Position numbers and translations under genes: made by a program. The notes under the pieces are model-generated. The model worked only from the letters and a program-made list of their open reading frames with translations, had not been told where the DNA came from and searched no databases. From Siphonodentalium dalli (taxonomy: Eukaryota > Mollusca > Scaphopoda > Gadilida > Siphonodentaliidae), in contig CP136068.1 in NCBI GenBank assembly GCA_032622095.1, positions 58,552,025-58,616,024 on the forward strand: a stretch of DNA of 64,000 nt, read 5' to 3'. This document shows, piece after piece, positions 23,433 through 35,700 of the stretch (the stretch's first letter is position 1; every line of letters starts with the position of its first letter).

Positions 23433-23579
23433 ACTTTGGACTTATACTACGCGTTGTTATGTACCCTGTTGGTTGAGACCAGATTATCATTGGCTAGAAT
23501 ATATTCCTCTTGTTTGCCAATGCTCGTTGTTACATCAACACAATTCCTCCATAATAAGTTATATTCACCAAACATAACA
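23427..23579 (+). repeat. 3' LTR
   Basis: 153 bp, reads the same as the 5' LTR, followed by CATAT. The minus-strand frames across the LTRs are shadows. Confidence 0.93.
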
Positions 23580-24076
23580 CATATAGTAATAAAGTAATAT
23601 ATGTTGATTTTGTTGCATTTCATATGTGCATGCATATATGTGGGTGGTGATATAGAAATACAGTTTTAGTGAACAAAAAGTGTTCCCGAGCCATAGGCTT
23701 ATAGCCGCGGAATAAATGCTGCCAATGGAGTATGTTTTCTGTTTACTTACTTATAATTTGAAAGTCTGTTCAGTATGAAGTAATATTATATACCTTGCGG
23801 ATGGCAAAATTACATACTCATTTAAGTTACTGCATATAGTCCCTAGTCATTGAGTGGCTTCAGTTCACGCTCCGCGTCAATATTATTTTTTACATGATCA
23901 TGTGTTCCACGTGTTGCCCAATCCAATTTCTGTCAAATTAATTTGATTTTCTATGTATTATTGATATTAGATCATTGTTATTACTGGGGATTTATTGAAA
24001 TTGGTGTACAGTACCCCTTTAAGATTACTACGAGACTTATCATTTAATATTCAGAATGGAAATAATGATATATAAA

Positions 24077-24217
24077 AGAATATCTAGTTTTTTGAGTGCA
24101 TACAGCAATTATGTCATGAGTGAGCGAGACAAATGTTTAGTTTGATAAAATAAACATTTGTCTCATTTACGAATGACATAATTGTCATTATGCATTAATA
24201 AAACACTAGATATTCTC
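24077..24217. mobile_element. Foldback MITE
   Basis: Arms of about 60 bp: GAATATCTAGTTTTTTGAGT and AATTATGTCAT...GAGACAAATGTTTA on the left, with their inverse (TAAACATTTGTCTC, ATGACATAATT, ACACTAGATATTC) on the right. A short loop lies near 24140. No TSD established. Confidence 0.65.
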
Positions 24218-25486
24218 TTTATTATATGCATTACCAAAGAAATTCACCATTTAGACGATAAATTTTCTCACAATCGCCTTCAATAGATGTATCAAAAGCC
24301 AACAGCTGATCACTGTCTGTTCACTTCACCATCCGCTGAATAGATAATAGCAGGTTATATATAACCATTTTTATGTTTGAGAAGATCTGGCGATCGGTTT
24401 CATGATTGCCTGCGGTCAGTTTTGGTGGAGACTGTACGTAATGTAATTTATACTTTTGGTCACGTGAGCGGCCTTCCTTATCAGTCGCCATTTAGCAAAC
24501 CAGTAAGATCTCTCTCTGGACGTGGGAAGGTTATTCAAAAGTTATGTAGTTTAAAATATTATATTAGTAATTCATACACATCTCGGCATCGGTAATTGTT
24601 TCTTGACCCTCCCTCCCGCCCAGTATGGTTATTTTGTTAAGTTTTGTTATTCTCATGTGTTATGATGTTTTATTACATTTGTTACTCTTGTTTGACTTAA
24701 TTGTATGGGCCCTTTTTTGGTCCCCACCTTCACAATTTTATTATTTCGGCCGATTAATGAAGATAATTAAACAGCCATTGAACGAGAAATTGTCTCATGT
24801 CTTGTGAACTAGCAAATCCCTCCTTGGGCTCAATATTATGTAATCACAGAATATTTATTTAGCCATCTTCTCAGGGCATAAATAGACTTCTGTATTCGAG
24901 TTATTTCCCCCATAATTGGGTCGAATTTCAAATTCAATTTTTAAATATAACTATAATAATAAGTTATTCTACTGATTCACAAGAATGTTAAAATATGCAT
25001 GTACATTGTACATTGCTACACACAAGTGAATCGGTCTGGGGGGTATTAAAATTTATTTAACCACAACTTGTTTTTAGATAAATTACTGTTTAGCATATAA
25101 TAAATAAATTTACCATATGGTTTAGATTTTTAAACCATAAATGCTATTAATATACACCAGTGACTGCAACTGTTTTGATAGAGTTCTAATTTTGAGAAAT
25201 TGATACATTGTTAGACAATATATTTGATTAAACTGCTTGACTATACTCATAGTTACTTTCTCTAGCAAAAATAATATATTTATAAATTAGAGATCTATTC
25301 CTAGACTTTGTATTTCATGGTGAGCTTTGGTGGCACCAGCCAGCAGTAGATCATGTCATTAATCTCTAACTGGCTATGCCTATAGAGATCATATTCCACA
25401 ATTTTAAAACATGGGAACTTTGAAAACAATGAATTTATTGAACGAATAAAATTATTAATATATAATACCTGTTGCTATACCTATTT

Positions 25487-25664
25487 CACAGTAGGTGAAG
25501 GTCCCAGCTTGAAATTGTATGATTTAAGTGACTTTGGGGAGGCGATTTTGCTTTGCGTCACTCACTGTAACGGAAATTCTCCTAGGTAATCAATTCAAAG
25601 TTTACTTCAATAACAGCTCACAAAAATCATGAAATCTCAAGCTGGGACCACTTCCTACTGTAAA
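25487..25664. mobile_element. Short MITE with about 38-bp TIRs
   Basis: Left CACAGTAGG...GGTCCCAGCTTGAAATT and right AATCTCAAGCTGGGACC...CCTACTGTAA are inverted copies. 178 bp, no coding potential. Confidence 0.65.
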
Positions 25665-25856
25665 TTAGATTATTATTAATTAAGGAACAAGTATATTAAC
25701 AAAGAAATATGGAATATGATCTCCTTGGTAGTATCCAGAGTAGAAATTCATGGCATGATCAACAGCCTGCAGCAGCTTAAATCACAAACCAAAATTATTT
25801 CTTCCCTGTTCCAACGCTAAGGCTGTGGGACAGCAAATGTAAATATTAGAGTATTT

Positions 25857-25921
25857 TATGATGGTCGTCCATCATTTCAAGTGGATAGTAGTTAGTCTGA
25901 CAATGAATGACCATCATAAAG
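25857..25921. repeat. Small inverted repeat
   Basis: TTTATGATGGTCGTCCATC at the left and AATGACCATCATAAA at the right form a hairpin of about 65 bp. Confidence 0.5.
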
Positions 25922-27159
25922 AATTTTGGGAAACAACATTATAAGATTTAATTATATATTGTTTGCCAGTAATAATCTATACCGGTATGTGACTTTTAAT
26001 TGAGAATATCTCTTTATAAACACATTCAATTTGAATATTTGTTAAACAAGATGTTTCTAACAAGTTATAGTTACCAGATACTAATGAATGATGACGATTT
26101 ATGAAATGGATGATATAGTTTATTTCTATCTATATGATATAAATTTCAAGTTTGCATTAAAGATTGGAAACTTGGAATTTCTATCATCCTCTAAAAGATA
26201 CATAGAAACGCATGGGACATTAAATGATGGTAATAGTACTATAATACTGTCATTTTATTTAATATTTTAAGTATCTATGTTGAACAACTCCTTGCTGTGT
26301 GATCAGAAAATAAATTTAATAATTATTGATATTTATATATGAAAAGAATTGGTTAGTAGTGTGGTCGTCAGAGGGTTTGACCCGGAAGAAATTGGTATAG
26401 AAGCGGTTTTGGTGTCATTCGACGTGGGAGAATCTCGTGTATAACATATCCAAAATCCGCTAAAATCCGCTTTGGGCAAAATTCAGGATCCAAGATGGCG
26501 TCCAACATGGCTCCCGTTAGTCAAAAGATACTCTGATTGAGATTAATTCGATAACAGTGAGAACAAATGTTGTCATATGTATACAAATGTATACATTTTT
26601 GCAAAGGTAAAATGTTGTGCCACCTGCTTATTGCAAAAATGGAACCCATCGTCCCAGATGGCTGCCAAAATGGCGGCCTAAACTCGAACATTTGAAGTTT
26701 TTGCCTAATATCTTAAAGATCAATTCCTGTTGTTTGATAATGGTTCAGACTGGCGACATTGATTAGTCATATTCATGTTAATTCATCATTGGAGCAATGA
26801 AAGATACCATAAATGGGGTCCCAGACTCATCTACACTCTCAAAAATTCGATTTTACAGAACGCGGTATAAAATTCCACAAAACTCTCCATTGTGATTACA
26901 GTCATATATCAACAAGGAATGGACAGAACTGTACAATGTAAGTTGGGCATACCAATATCTATAAATACTCCAATTCAATGAAACCCAAATTGGCGCTTTG
27001 TCTCAAAATGGCTGCCAAAATGGCTGTCAAAATATGAAAAATGGCGGATATTGATCACAGTGTCATTCAATCCATTATAAGTAGTGGTTGATGAATAAAA
27101 TTGACTAAATAAATACGAATGTATACCTCTTTATGATGCCATTATGCTAGCTGGGAACA

Positions 27160-28015
27160 TGTCTCTATTCCGAATGTTCGCTATTCCGAAGGTTCACTAA
27201 TCCGAAGGTTCACTAATCCGAAGGTTCACTATTCCGAAGGTTCACTATTCCGAAGGTTTTTGTTATTTTAAAAGTTAATTCTATATTCTAAAGTATTGAG
27301 AGGGTTCTTTAGTACGAAAACTCTTTTTATGAAGGAAATAACTTAAAACATTAAAAAAATTAATGTGATTTTTGTTTTCGTGGGTTTCCTTGAGATTTAA
27401 CCCTTTGGCGAGTAGAACGACATAATTATATGTCGTCTATCGGCTGAGGACTAAAACGACATATATGTCGTTTTAGGAAGTGTTATTTTACGTAGACATA
27501 ACTTCAATAAATCATCTGATTTATAAATGATTTACATAGGAGTTATTTTGATTAATATAATGTCCCAAATGCTAAAGGCGGACTATAACAGTGGGGCTCT
27601 TACGGTCAATCAATACTGGAGCGCTATAACTTACTGTATAGCAGAATACCACTGAATGGACCTAACTGCAATTCTGACTTTGTTTTGATTTTAATGTTGA
27701 TGTTTCTTTCAAGTACAGATTGCCAGTTCGGGTAGAATGCATCTCTAACTCGTAGTTTATTTCAGTCATTGTGTTTTCGACTTTCTATAATATTAAAATG
27801 ATAAACTGATACTGTCTTCTTGCTATTAATAACCGACATCTGGGACAAATTATATATTAGATTGGGGTGTATAAATGTACGGGGGCGCAAATTTTGATTC
27901 ATTTCTGGCTAAAAACTCCCATAATAGAAAACCTTCGGAATAGCGAACCTTCGGAGTAGTGAACCTTCGGATTAGTGAACCTTCGGAATAGCGAACCTTC
28001 GGAATAGAGAACCCT
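27160..28015. mobile_element. CCGAAGGTTC element with repeat-built TIRs
   Basis: The left end (27164-27258) is six head-to-tail units of about 16 bp, CTATTCCGAAGGTTCA; the right end (27929-28012) is the same in inverse. The left half (TTAATTCTATATTCTAAAGTA, GAGAGGGTTC, TTTTTATGAAGGAAATAACTT) recurs at 58848 and 59325. Confidence 0.75.
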
Positions 28016-28599
28016 ACCCGCTGTAATGATCAGTTGACACGATCATTGAAAGAATATACCCATTGTTTCCCAGTTCAGAGAGCAACAAGTGATAAACAGA
28101 AGTGATAGAAAATAGTATTTTTCACATCGGGTGGCCATTTTGGCAGCCATTTTTGGTACTGATTTTTAAGTCTTTACATAGAGCTGACCCCTAGCATGAC
28201 CCATTACAGCAATGACATTTATAATAGATTAGATCATAGTTTACTCCGGTCCTTCACTAATAAGTTATAACGAATGCGGTATGAAATTTAACCAAAATCG
28301 ACTTTGGGGTTCTGGTCACATTTGATATTTAGGGATGAGCAGATCTTGTCTACAAAATAATTGATCGTTTCTTTTATTTGTGAACATTCCATCTCAAATA
28401 GACCAAAAGAAACAATAAATTTTATCTAATATGGCTTCCAAAACGAAAATGGTATACTCTGCCCAGCTTATCACATAATGGAAGCTGTGAGTGGTGGATG
28501 CAGTTGATAGTTGGCTCATATACATGTATGTGGCTCATATACATCAAAACTATTTATTTTCAATCTTTTGGTGGCTTCCCGCGGGTTGACAAAATCTCG

Positions 28600-29335
28600 A
28601 CTCATCAGTGCTATGGGTACCCAGTGCTATAATGTCGTATATCCATTATGGCGGGAAATGAGTATTTGATACCATTCGAATCGTGAGAAAAAATCCAATC
28701 CGATGGGCCAAACTGTCCTTGCATTCGTTGACAAATATTCGCACTAACCAGTGAAGCAAATGTCGTATCTCCAGCGATCTTTACAATTATTCGTGCTATG
28801 AGGTCGTATGTCCAACATCAGCCAATCGGACGCTTCAGCTTGTCCACGTGACTTCGGTTTTGTGTTTGTGAATTCTAAAATGTGTGCTATATGGCAGTAT
28901 CTCCATGTTAGTCACGTGATCATTTGGTGATTTAAATTTTGTGATTGCTCCACACATTTCTGTATGATGATGCACATGGGTGAATGTTCATAGTGTAGAA
29001 TAGGCACTTTTTAGTTCATAGACACATGCGATTGCCACCATATTTAGCTTAATCTGCATTTATTAGCACAACTTCATTATAGCACGGAAACGAATCGTCG
29101 TTGGCATACGCAAAATGTCATATCTCCAAACAAGTTATTGCTTTTTAAAAGAAAACGAGTGAATAAACAGAAAACAATATGTGGTTCAATGAACAGCTAA
29201 TGTCAGTTTTCATTGGGATAAATACAACAATACGCCATGCTTTGTCAACATTAGGGGAAATGTTGTCTAAAAACTTCAACCTTCATTTTCTCGGAAAGTT
29301 GAAAATGTGGGTTACATTATAGCACTGATGCGACG
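28600..29335. repeat. Inverted-repeat unit with GTGCTAT motifs
   Basis: CATCAGTGCTAT near 28602 and CATTATAGCACTGATG near 29315 are inverse. Between them GTGCTAT...GTCGTAT-TCCA recurs at 28640, 28795, 28890 and, inverted, near 29080-29110. Borders uncertain. Confidence 0.5.
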
Positions 29336-31611
29336 AAATATTAACTATTCGGGCTCGGCCATCATTTTCAAGTTTCAAGCTGGAACTAAATGTAGCCCAT
29401 GGATTCCCCATTTCGACATGTAAGAAAATTAGTTTTACTCTGATCTCTTCCCAGATATCAACTCTCCGGTAAATGGTGATCTCTTATGTTCTAGAAAATA
29501 CGTGTGCCAAATACATATATGTATGAAGAAACTATCCCCATACATTGTTTACACATCGACTCCGTAAGTATGTGGAGGTTTTCTTGGACAAGCGGGATTT
29601 TCAAACCTCGAAACCGTCCGTACAAACAATAAAGGTTAATAGGAAATGACGTTGGATGTAGGTCTAGAGTACGTCGTCCGCATGAAATAGTTTTCGTGTC
29701 ATTAATTTGCACATATTTCGTGCTCCGATGAGCATGGATGAACGCCTTATGTGACAGTTTGATTGTCTAACATCCGGAAAATAACATGTTCATTGTTCAC
29801 ATTTCTTAGACAAACATGTTGTTAATCACCATGTTCATGTGGCATTTCTATCCAATGACAACCTTGAAAAGCCAGTTAATCAAGCTAAATGGTTGATACC
29901 TTTTCGCCTACGGGTCAGATCCAGTCGTGACGCACATTGTGTCTACATATCATTGATGAAATTCACTAAATGTGTAGAAGATATAGGTGCGTCTATATAT
30001 GTACTAGAATGTTTCTATCCACATGTATATACCCACAATCGCATGACACGGAATTGTCACATAACGTGTGAAGGGTATACAATGTACGTGCGAATTTTCA
30101 TTTTTCCTCTTGATATTGAAGAAAATAATTTTACTTTGAAACTCCCCAGCTCCGATAACCAACTTGCCCACCAATTAAGTAAACCCCAGATTATTTGCTT
30201 TTCCCTCCTGTCCTTTTCACTTTCGCCAGCACTGGAAAACCTATTATAGCCTGATGCTTCCGGACTAGACCACCGATGCCCATATATTTGATGTTCCGAA
30301 TAGTCGTTATAAATGTTGACACTGTGTTTTCAAATAATCCAGATTCGTAGCAATTTAATTTCTTTTTAATTAATTTCCAGATAGTCCCTCGTAATAAGTG
30401 GACATTGTGTTGGATCCTGCAGTAGATACTGCTTAGTTGGAACATTTCGGGCTGAACTGATTGTGGTAGTAGATTATTGGCAACATGTTTAATAGGTCTG
30501 TCATCGTTAGCTCACAACCGAAGTGTTGTTTCGGCTTTCCTCTGAGCAGAACTTAAATTTCGACAATTTTCGGTGGCCATTTTGGTAGCCATCTTAGCAT
30601 TTTGAATCGTGATTGGCTACTCATACCCACAAAAAACATTGATTTCAATCAATGATGTGTATTGGTGGCGAATTGGCGTTTTGTCGAATGGGTTTTCGTG
30701 AATAACTACATATTTGCCATTTTCATTATTATTGGCGACCATGTTGGACGCCATCTTGAATTCTGTATTTTCCCAAAGCGGATTTTAGCGGATTTTGGAT
30801 ATGTTATACACGAGATTCTCCCGCGTCGAATGACAACATAACCGTTTCTTTACCAATTCCTTCTGGGTCTAACCCTCTGACGACCATTCTAAATATCTGC
30901 CATTTTCCATATTTTGACCGCCATTTTGGCAGCCATTTTAAGACAAAGCGCCAATTTGGGTTTCTTGAATTGGAGTAATTATAGATAATGGTATGCCCAA
31001 CTTACATTGTACAGTTCTGTCCATTTCTTGTTGATATACGACTGGAATCCCAATGGCGATTTTTGTGGAATTTTATACCGAGTTCTGTAAAATCAAATTT
31101 TTGAGGGTGTATATGAGTCTGGGACCCCATTTATGGTATCTTTCATTGCTCCAATGATGAATTAACATGAATATGACTAATCAATGTCGCCAGTCTGAAC
31201 CATTATCAAACAACAGGAATTGATCTTTAAGATATTAGGCAAAAATTTCAAATTTTCAAGTTTATGCCACCATTTTGGCAGCCATCTGGGGCGAGGGGTT
31301 CCATTTTTTCTATAGATATGTGGCATAATACTTTACCTTCGCAAAAATGTATACATTTGTATTAATATGGCAACATTTGTTCTCATTATGTCGAATTAAT
31401 CTCAGTCAGAATCTCTTTTGACTAAAGGCGGCCATGTTGGACGCCATCTTGGATCCTGGATTTTGCCCAAAGCGGATTTTAGCGGATTTTGGATATGTTG
31501 TAGCAGAGATTCTCCCGCGTTGAATGACACCGAGATCGCTTCTATACCAATTTCTTCTGGGTTGACCCCTTTTTTTGCGTACCACGACCACACTATAGCT
31601 TGATATGGACA

Positions 31612-31661
31612 TAAACTGTAGAAAGAATTCATGTGATAAACTGTAGAAAGAATTCATGTGA
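31612..31661. repeat. 24-bp tandem duplication
   Basis: Two copies of ATAAACTGTAGAAAGAATTC plus ATGTG in a row, immediately outside the right end of the 5.2-kb element. Confidence 0.8.
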
Positions 31662-32037
31662 CTGAATTTTTGGTTGGCATTAACACTTTTAAGTGATTCG
31701 ATATAATATAATCTTGCCCAAGTTTAATAAGTTATTTTGATTTTTTTCATATTCAAATACATGTAGGCAGAAAAAAAACACAATTTGTCCTGAATAAAGT
31801 AGTAAATATTTTCATTTGTGCATAGTTGTGTTCTCTGAAATGGCACAGTCGATGTGGTTGGAAATTTCAAAAAAATTAGTTGATTGCTACATTCTACCAG
31901 TGGAACTGTTGTTGGGTGCTAACTTCTGAGTTTAAGTCACTGAAATAATTAAGTCAACAAGATGTCACTAAAAATGTGAATCTAGAAGTTACTTATTCAA
32001 GCCACAGCTATGTAAATTTCCAACTAAACAATCAACT

Positions 32038-32773
32038 TCATTGGGGACTTTCTAATATTGACTTGCACACCAAATATTTATCTTTTGGATCTATAATGTT
32101 TGAGGTCCTTTGGAAAATTTCATTGCTCTGAGCTTCAGAAACTGGGATGGTGACTCCAGAAACATGGACAGCATCTGGTTCAGCTCCATCTTGAAGTGTA
32201 CTATCTTGATTAGTACTGGTGAAATCTTGAACTCTCCTTCTAATGTCCTCAGCAATTGAGTTATTATCAATTCTACCAATTGTGCCTTGAATCCAAAGCT
32301 GTTCTGGAGACATATTTTGTTCTGAAGATAACTTATGAGAATTCCACGCCTGCATGAAAGCTTGTAAATCTGCATTTATACAATCAATATAAGCATAATG
32401 TAAACAAAATTTATGTACATCATCACCAGGATCCAGAATATTCTCATCTTCAAAAGAATAAAACAATAAATAATACTTCTCAACAACTTCCTTGTACACA
32501 TCTCTCCACATTCTTTCAATCCTCTGATTATGAACGCTCTCTCCCGTCAGATGACTATTATTCATACTTTCGTCATTCAATATATTCATTAAAACAGCAA
32601 CCTGGACATTCTCGCCTCCATAATCAGACCTCACTCTCGATGGCACTCCATATGCAAGCACAGCTTGAAGAAATGATTCCAAAACAGTTGACGATGAGTT
32701 ATCAGTTGAACATTTCATATATGTAATCATCCTAGTTTTCCCATCCACACAACCATGCGTTGCCAAGCCCCAT
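32038..32773 (-). CDS. Integrase gene exon 5 (DDE core and C-terminus)
   Basis: 736 nt; acceptor TTTTATTTCAG. Encodes WGLATHGCVDGKTRMI, then RVRSDYGGEN (D292), SVHNQRIERMWRD (E328), a helical region with LHYAYIDCIN and SPEQLWIQG, and a variable tail. An open frame runs about 146 nt upstream into the intron, but the splice gives the conserved VR-WGL join. Confidence 0.9.
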
Positions 32774-35700
32774 CTGAAATAAAATGATGGGATGGTAATA
32801 ATAATGGGGTATATCCACATACTTATTATGCCCCCAACCCGCTGAAGGAGGATTCGGGGGAATAAATTGGAGACGTCTGTCCATCGAGCCGTCTGTCCAT
32901 AACAAACATTTCTCAACACAGCTCAAGTATTGATAGTCCAATTTGGATGTCCTTTGGTATGCCAGTAGACCAGCATTTTGAAAAGGATCTCCACATAGTG
33001 CAATTTTTTTCCAGCATTATGGCCCTTTGCTGGACAATGCGTCCATAACAAACATTCTGTGGATGTCTTTATTATTGGATTTCATTGTTCTTTGGCATAG
33101 CACATGTTGGGGAAAGGATATCCACATACTATGGGTTTCGTGCATTAATTTTTGCCAGTTATGACCCTTGTTTGACTTGGAATTTGTGTCTGAAAGAATA
33201 TATCAGCTTGAAAAGCTGGGTGTTGATTATCGGATTTTGTTGTCCTTTGTCACGGTGATAGCACATGTTGGTGGAAAGGATACCCAGATACTATGGTTTT
33301 TATCCATTAATTTTTACCAGAATTACAGCTCTTGTTCTACTTGCCCTAAGTAATGGACTCCTTAATCTTTCCGATGAATGGCAACTAGCCATATTTCCGA
33401 CTAAATCCTGAAAAGTTACCCATAATTCTGCTGTGGTTAAGGAGTCCATTACTTAGAGCATTAATGCATGGGTCAAATGGCTCAGTGATAATGTCCTATA
33501 TGAAGTCTAATAGTCGATACTTATCAAGATGGAAGTTTTATGATGCCATTATAAATTGATTGATGGTATCTGTAATCAAATGACAGATATTTAATGCCAA
33601 TTTGCACAATAAGGAGTGGTATGGTAACTCCAAATTTGAACACTGGTAAAATATGGTAGGGGGAAGAATATTGATAAAAACTTTAAACATGAAAAATTCT
33701 GTGGAAGTTAGTTCTGGGTAAAACCATATATCATATAGTGGAATGAACCAGATAATAAGGATTTTAATTATTATGAGTATTAACTAGTATGCAGATAGTA
33801 TGGGACATTGCAGTTTACTTACCGAACAAGCTTCATGTGACCATCCATGTGCCACAAGCTATTTGGATGGGGTACAAAGTAGCGTCGTCTGACAACTGTT
33901 CTGGACCAGCGAGATGCTACCGATGCAGGATCTATTCTCCTGAGTGATTGCCTTACTCTTTCTCTTTGAACATTGAAACCACTTGTCATTAAATATGCCA
34001 TCATCATCTGTAATTGAAGAGGAATTATTTCATATTTCTCCCTTAATCATTTATATACTAAAATCTCATTGATGAGTAGTTAACGACAATTGGCTGTTTT
34101 GTTAAACTTATTATCTGAACATTTTCCAGCAATGAATATGAATCCTTCTGTTCTTCTATTTATAACCTGAACATACTTAAAAATGAACAATAGACCATTC
34201 CACTGACTTTTAATACTGAGTGGGAGCGTCAACTGAGTATAGAAGGGGTTGAAATTAAGGCTGATGCTAGTGGCACAATAAGGCGACAATGTCCACAAAT
34301 TTGAAAAGCCAAGCAGAGACCCATGCATTATCATAATAATATCTAAGTATTTTGTATGTATAATCACTGCAATAATACACTTAAAAACACTTCGCTCTTT
34401 CATTAAAAAACTGCAAAAATTTAACTTGTAATACTAGTAAAAAAAAACAACAAAAGCTCTCTGGATGTACAATGTAGTGACTTGAAGCAAATCAATACCA
34501 CTCCACAGAAAACATCGTCTGAACTATGCTCACTCAACTAACAAAAACGATTTTGCCATCGACAGTCACTGCAATTAATTAATGTATAAGAATGATGGAT
34601 TGTGTTGTCAATTTGGATATAATATTTGTAAAAATAACGACCGGTACTTTGAGCATGATTATTCTCCATTTCTATTTGATCACCCTATCGGATTGTTTCA
34701 CATCAGTTTAATATCGTTAGTCTTACCTTTACTCCAGCATTTGGATGCTTCTCATGTGAAGTTGTAACAATCTGGTCCAAATCTGTGTTTGAAATATTTG
34801 AATATTTGTCTCTCTGCTTTCCTCCTTTGGCATAAAGGGTGTTGTAAACATGACTTCGGCTACAGCCCAAAACCTTTATACAGAAGAGAAAAAGGTTTTA
34901 TGAATAAATACAATGGGGACCATAAAGACCGGAACTATTTAAAATTATGATCTATGTCCTTGACAATATTAAATAACAGAGTTGCTACAAAAAACTAATA
35001 AATCATTTACTCCTGCATGTATTTTCTCCATTAAATTTAAAAGTATAGGTTTAAACATTATTCTTAATTTGTGAGGGATGTTCAGAGTATAATCACTGAC
35101 AACAATATTGTTGAAATTGAGCATGAAATACTTATGTAATCTGCCCACGAGAAATATGTTGTAATTTTGTTGTCTGACATTTTCAGGTGAGGAATCACAT
35201 TCCACACAAGTGGAATTACATTCCACACAAAATTTTAGACCAGCCTAAACCAACTTGCATGTGCAGGGTATTTTGGGTCAATGGAAATGACTCATGGTCC
35301 CCTTAAATTTCCATGGTGATCCATTCACAGATGTGAGCATCTTAGATGCCATCTCCTGCATTTGTGGCCTTTTCCTATAACTCAGAACTTCTCTGAAAAA
35401 GACAATTTATTTAATATTGAATTTATTCATCAAACTCATGGATTGTTGTTTTTAAGGTTTTGTCTCAACTCTGTTTATAGTTCCAATATCGCCCAATACA
35501 TGTAGTTTTTATGGTGAACAGAAAATAGGAATATGAATACAAAATCAATATTTGAACCAAATTAAAAAAAAAAATGAAAGTGTCAATGACACTGTAGCTC
35601 AACTTGGAAAGGGAATAATTTAATATATTACAGTCAATGGAGCGATTAGGAATGTGGAAAGTTGAATGTCTAATACTAGTTTATAGACATGAAGAGAAAA

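Larger units (their letters stand above)
18569..23579 (+). mobile_element. Intact Ty3/gypsy (Mag/Steamer-like) LTR retrotransposon
   Basis: Seen: 153-bp LTRs at 18569-18721 and 23427-23579 that read the same throughout, TG...CA tips, the 5-bp TSD CATAT (18564-18568 and 23580-23584), a primer-binding site, a polypurine tract and one uninterrupted gag-pol frame. Total 5,011 bp. Known: Mag-lineage elements such as Steamer of clams have a single fused frame, LTRs under 200 bp and a length near 5 kb. Inference: the insertion is recent and may still be competent. The clade is inferred from layout and motif style without a phylogeny. Confidence 0.93.
23585..26356. other. AT-rich stretch with small foldback MITEs, no gene
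   Basis: No recognisable coding sequence; frames at 24377-24595 and 24625-24807 look like chance. Holds the foldback units listed at 24077, 25487 and 25857. Confidence 0.5.
26357..31595. mobile_element. 5.2-kb element with about 700-bp inverted arms
   Basis: Left arm 26357-27052 and right arm 30895-31595 are inverted copies over their whole length (ends TAGTGTGGTCGT; internal CAAAATCCGCTAAAATCCGC, AGACTGGCGACATTGATTAG, CCCAAATTGGCGCTTTGTC). A second, partial copy of the outer end lies at 30722-30890, next to the right arm. TA at both tips would fit a Tc1/mariner-type target. The 3.8-kb core holds at least two other inverted-repeat units and no recognisable transposase. Both arms are rich in CCAAGATGGCG motifs. 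Confidence 0.75.

Noticed and set aside
29839-30249. 136-aa frame inside the 5.2-kb inverted-arm element.
   Set aside because: No recognisable domain, no splice or promoter context, composition like the surrounding non-coding DNA.
32774-32919. Extension of the integrase terminal exon upstream to an ATG at 32919.
   Set aside because: That part lies beyond a good TTTTATTTCAG acceptor and has no similarity to the integrase core; the spliced join restores the conserved sequence.
35290-35400. Possible extra integrase exon reading EVLSYRKRPQMQEMASKML.
   Set aside because: The exon 2 to exon 3 join is already in phase and family-like without it, and no good donor follows.
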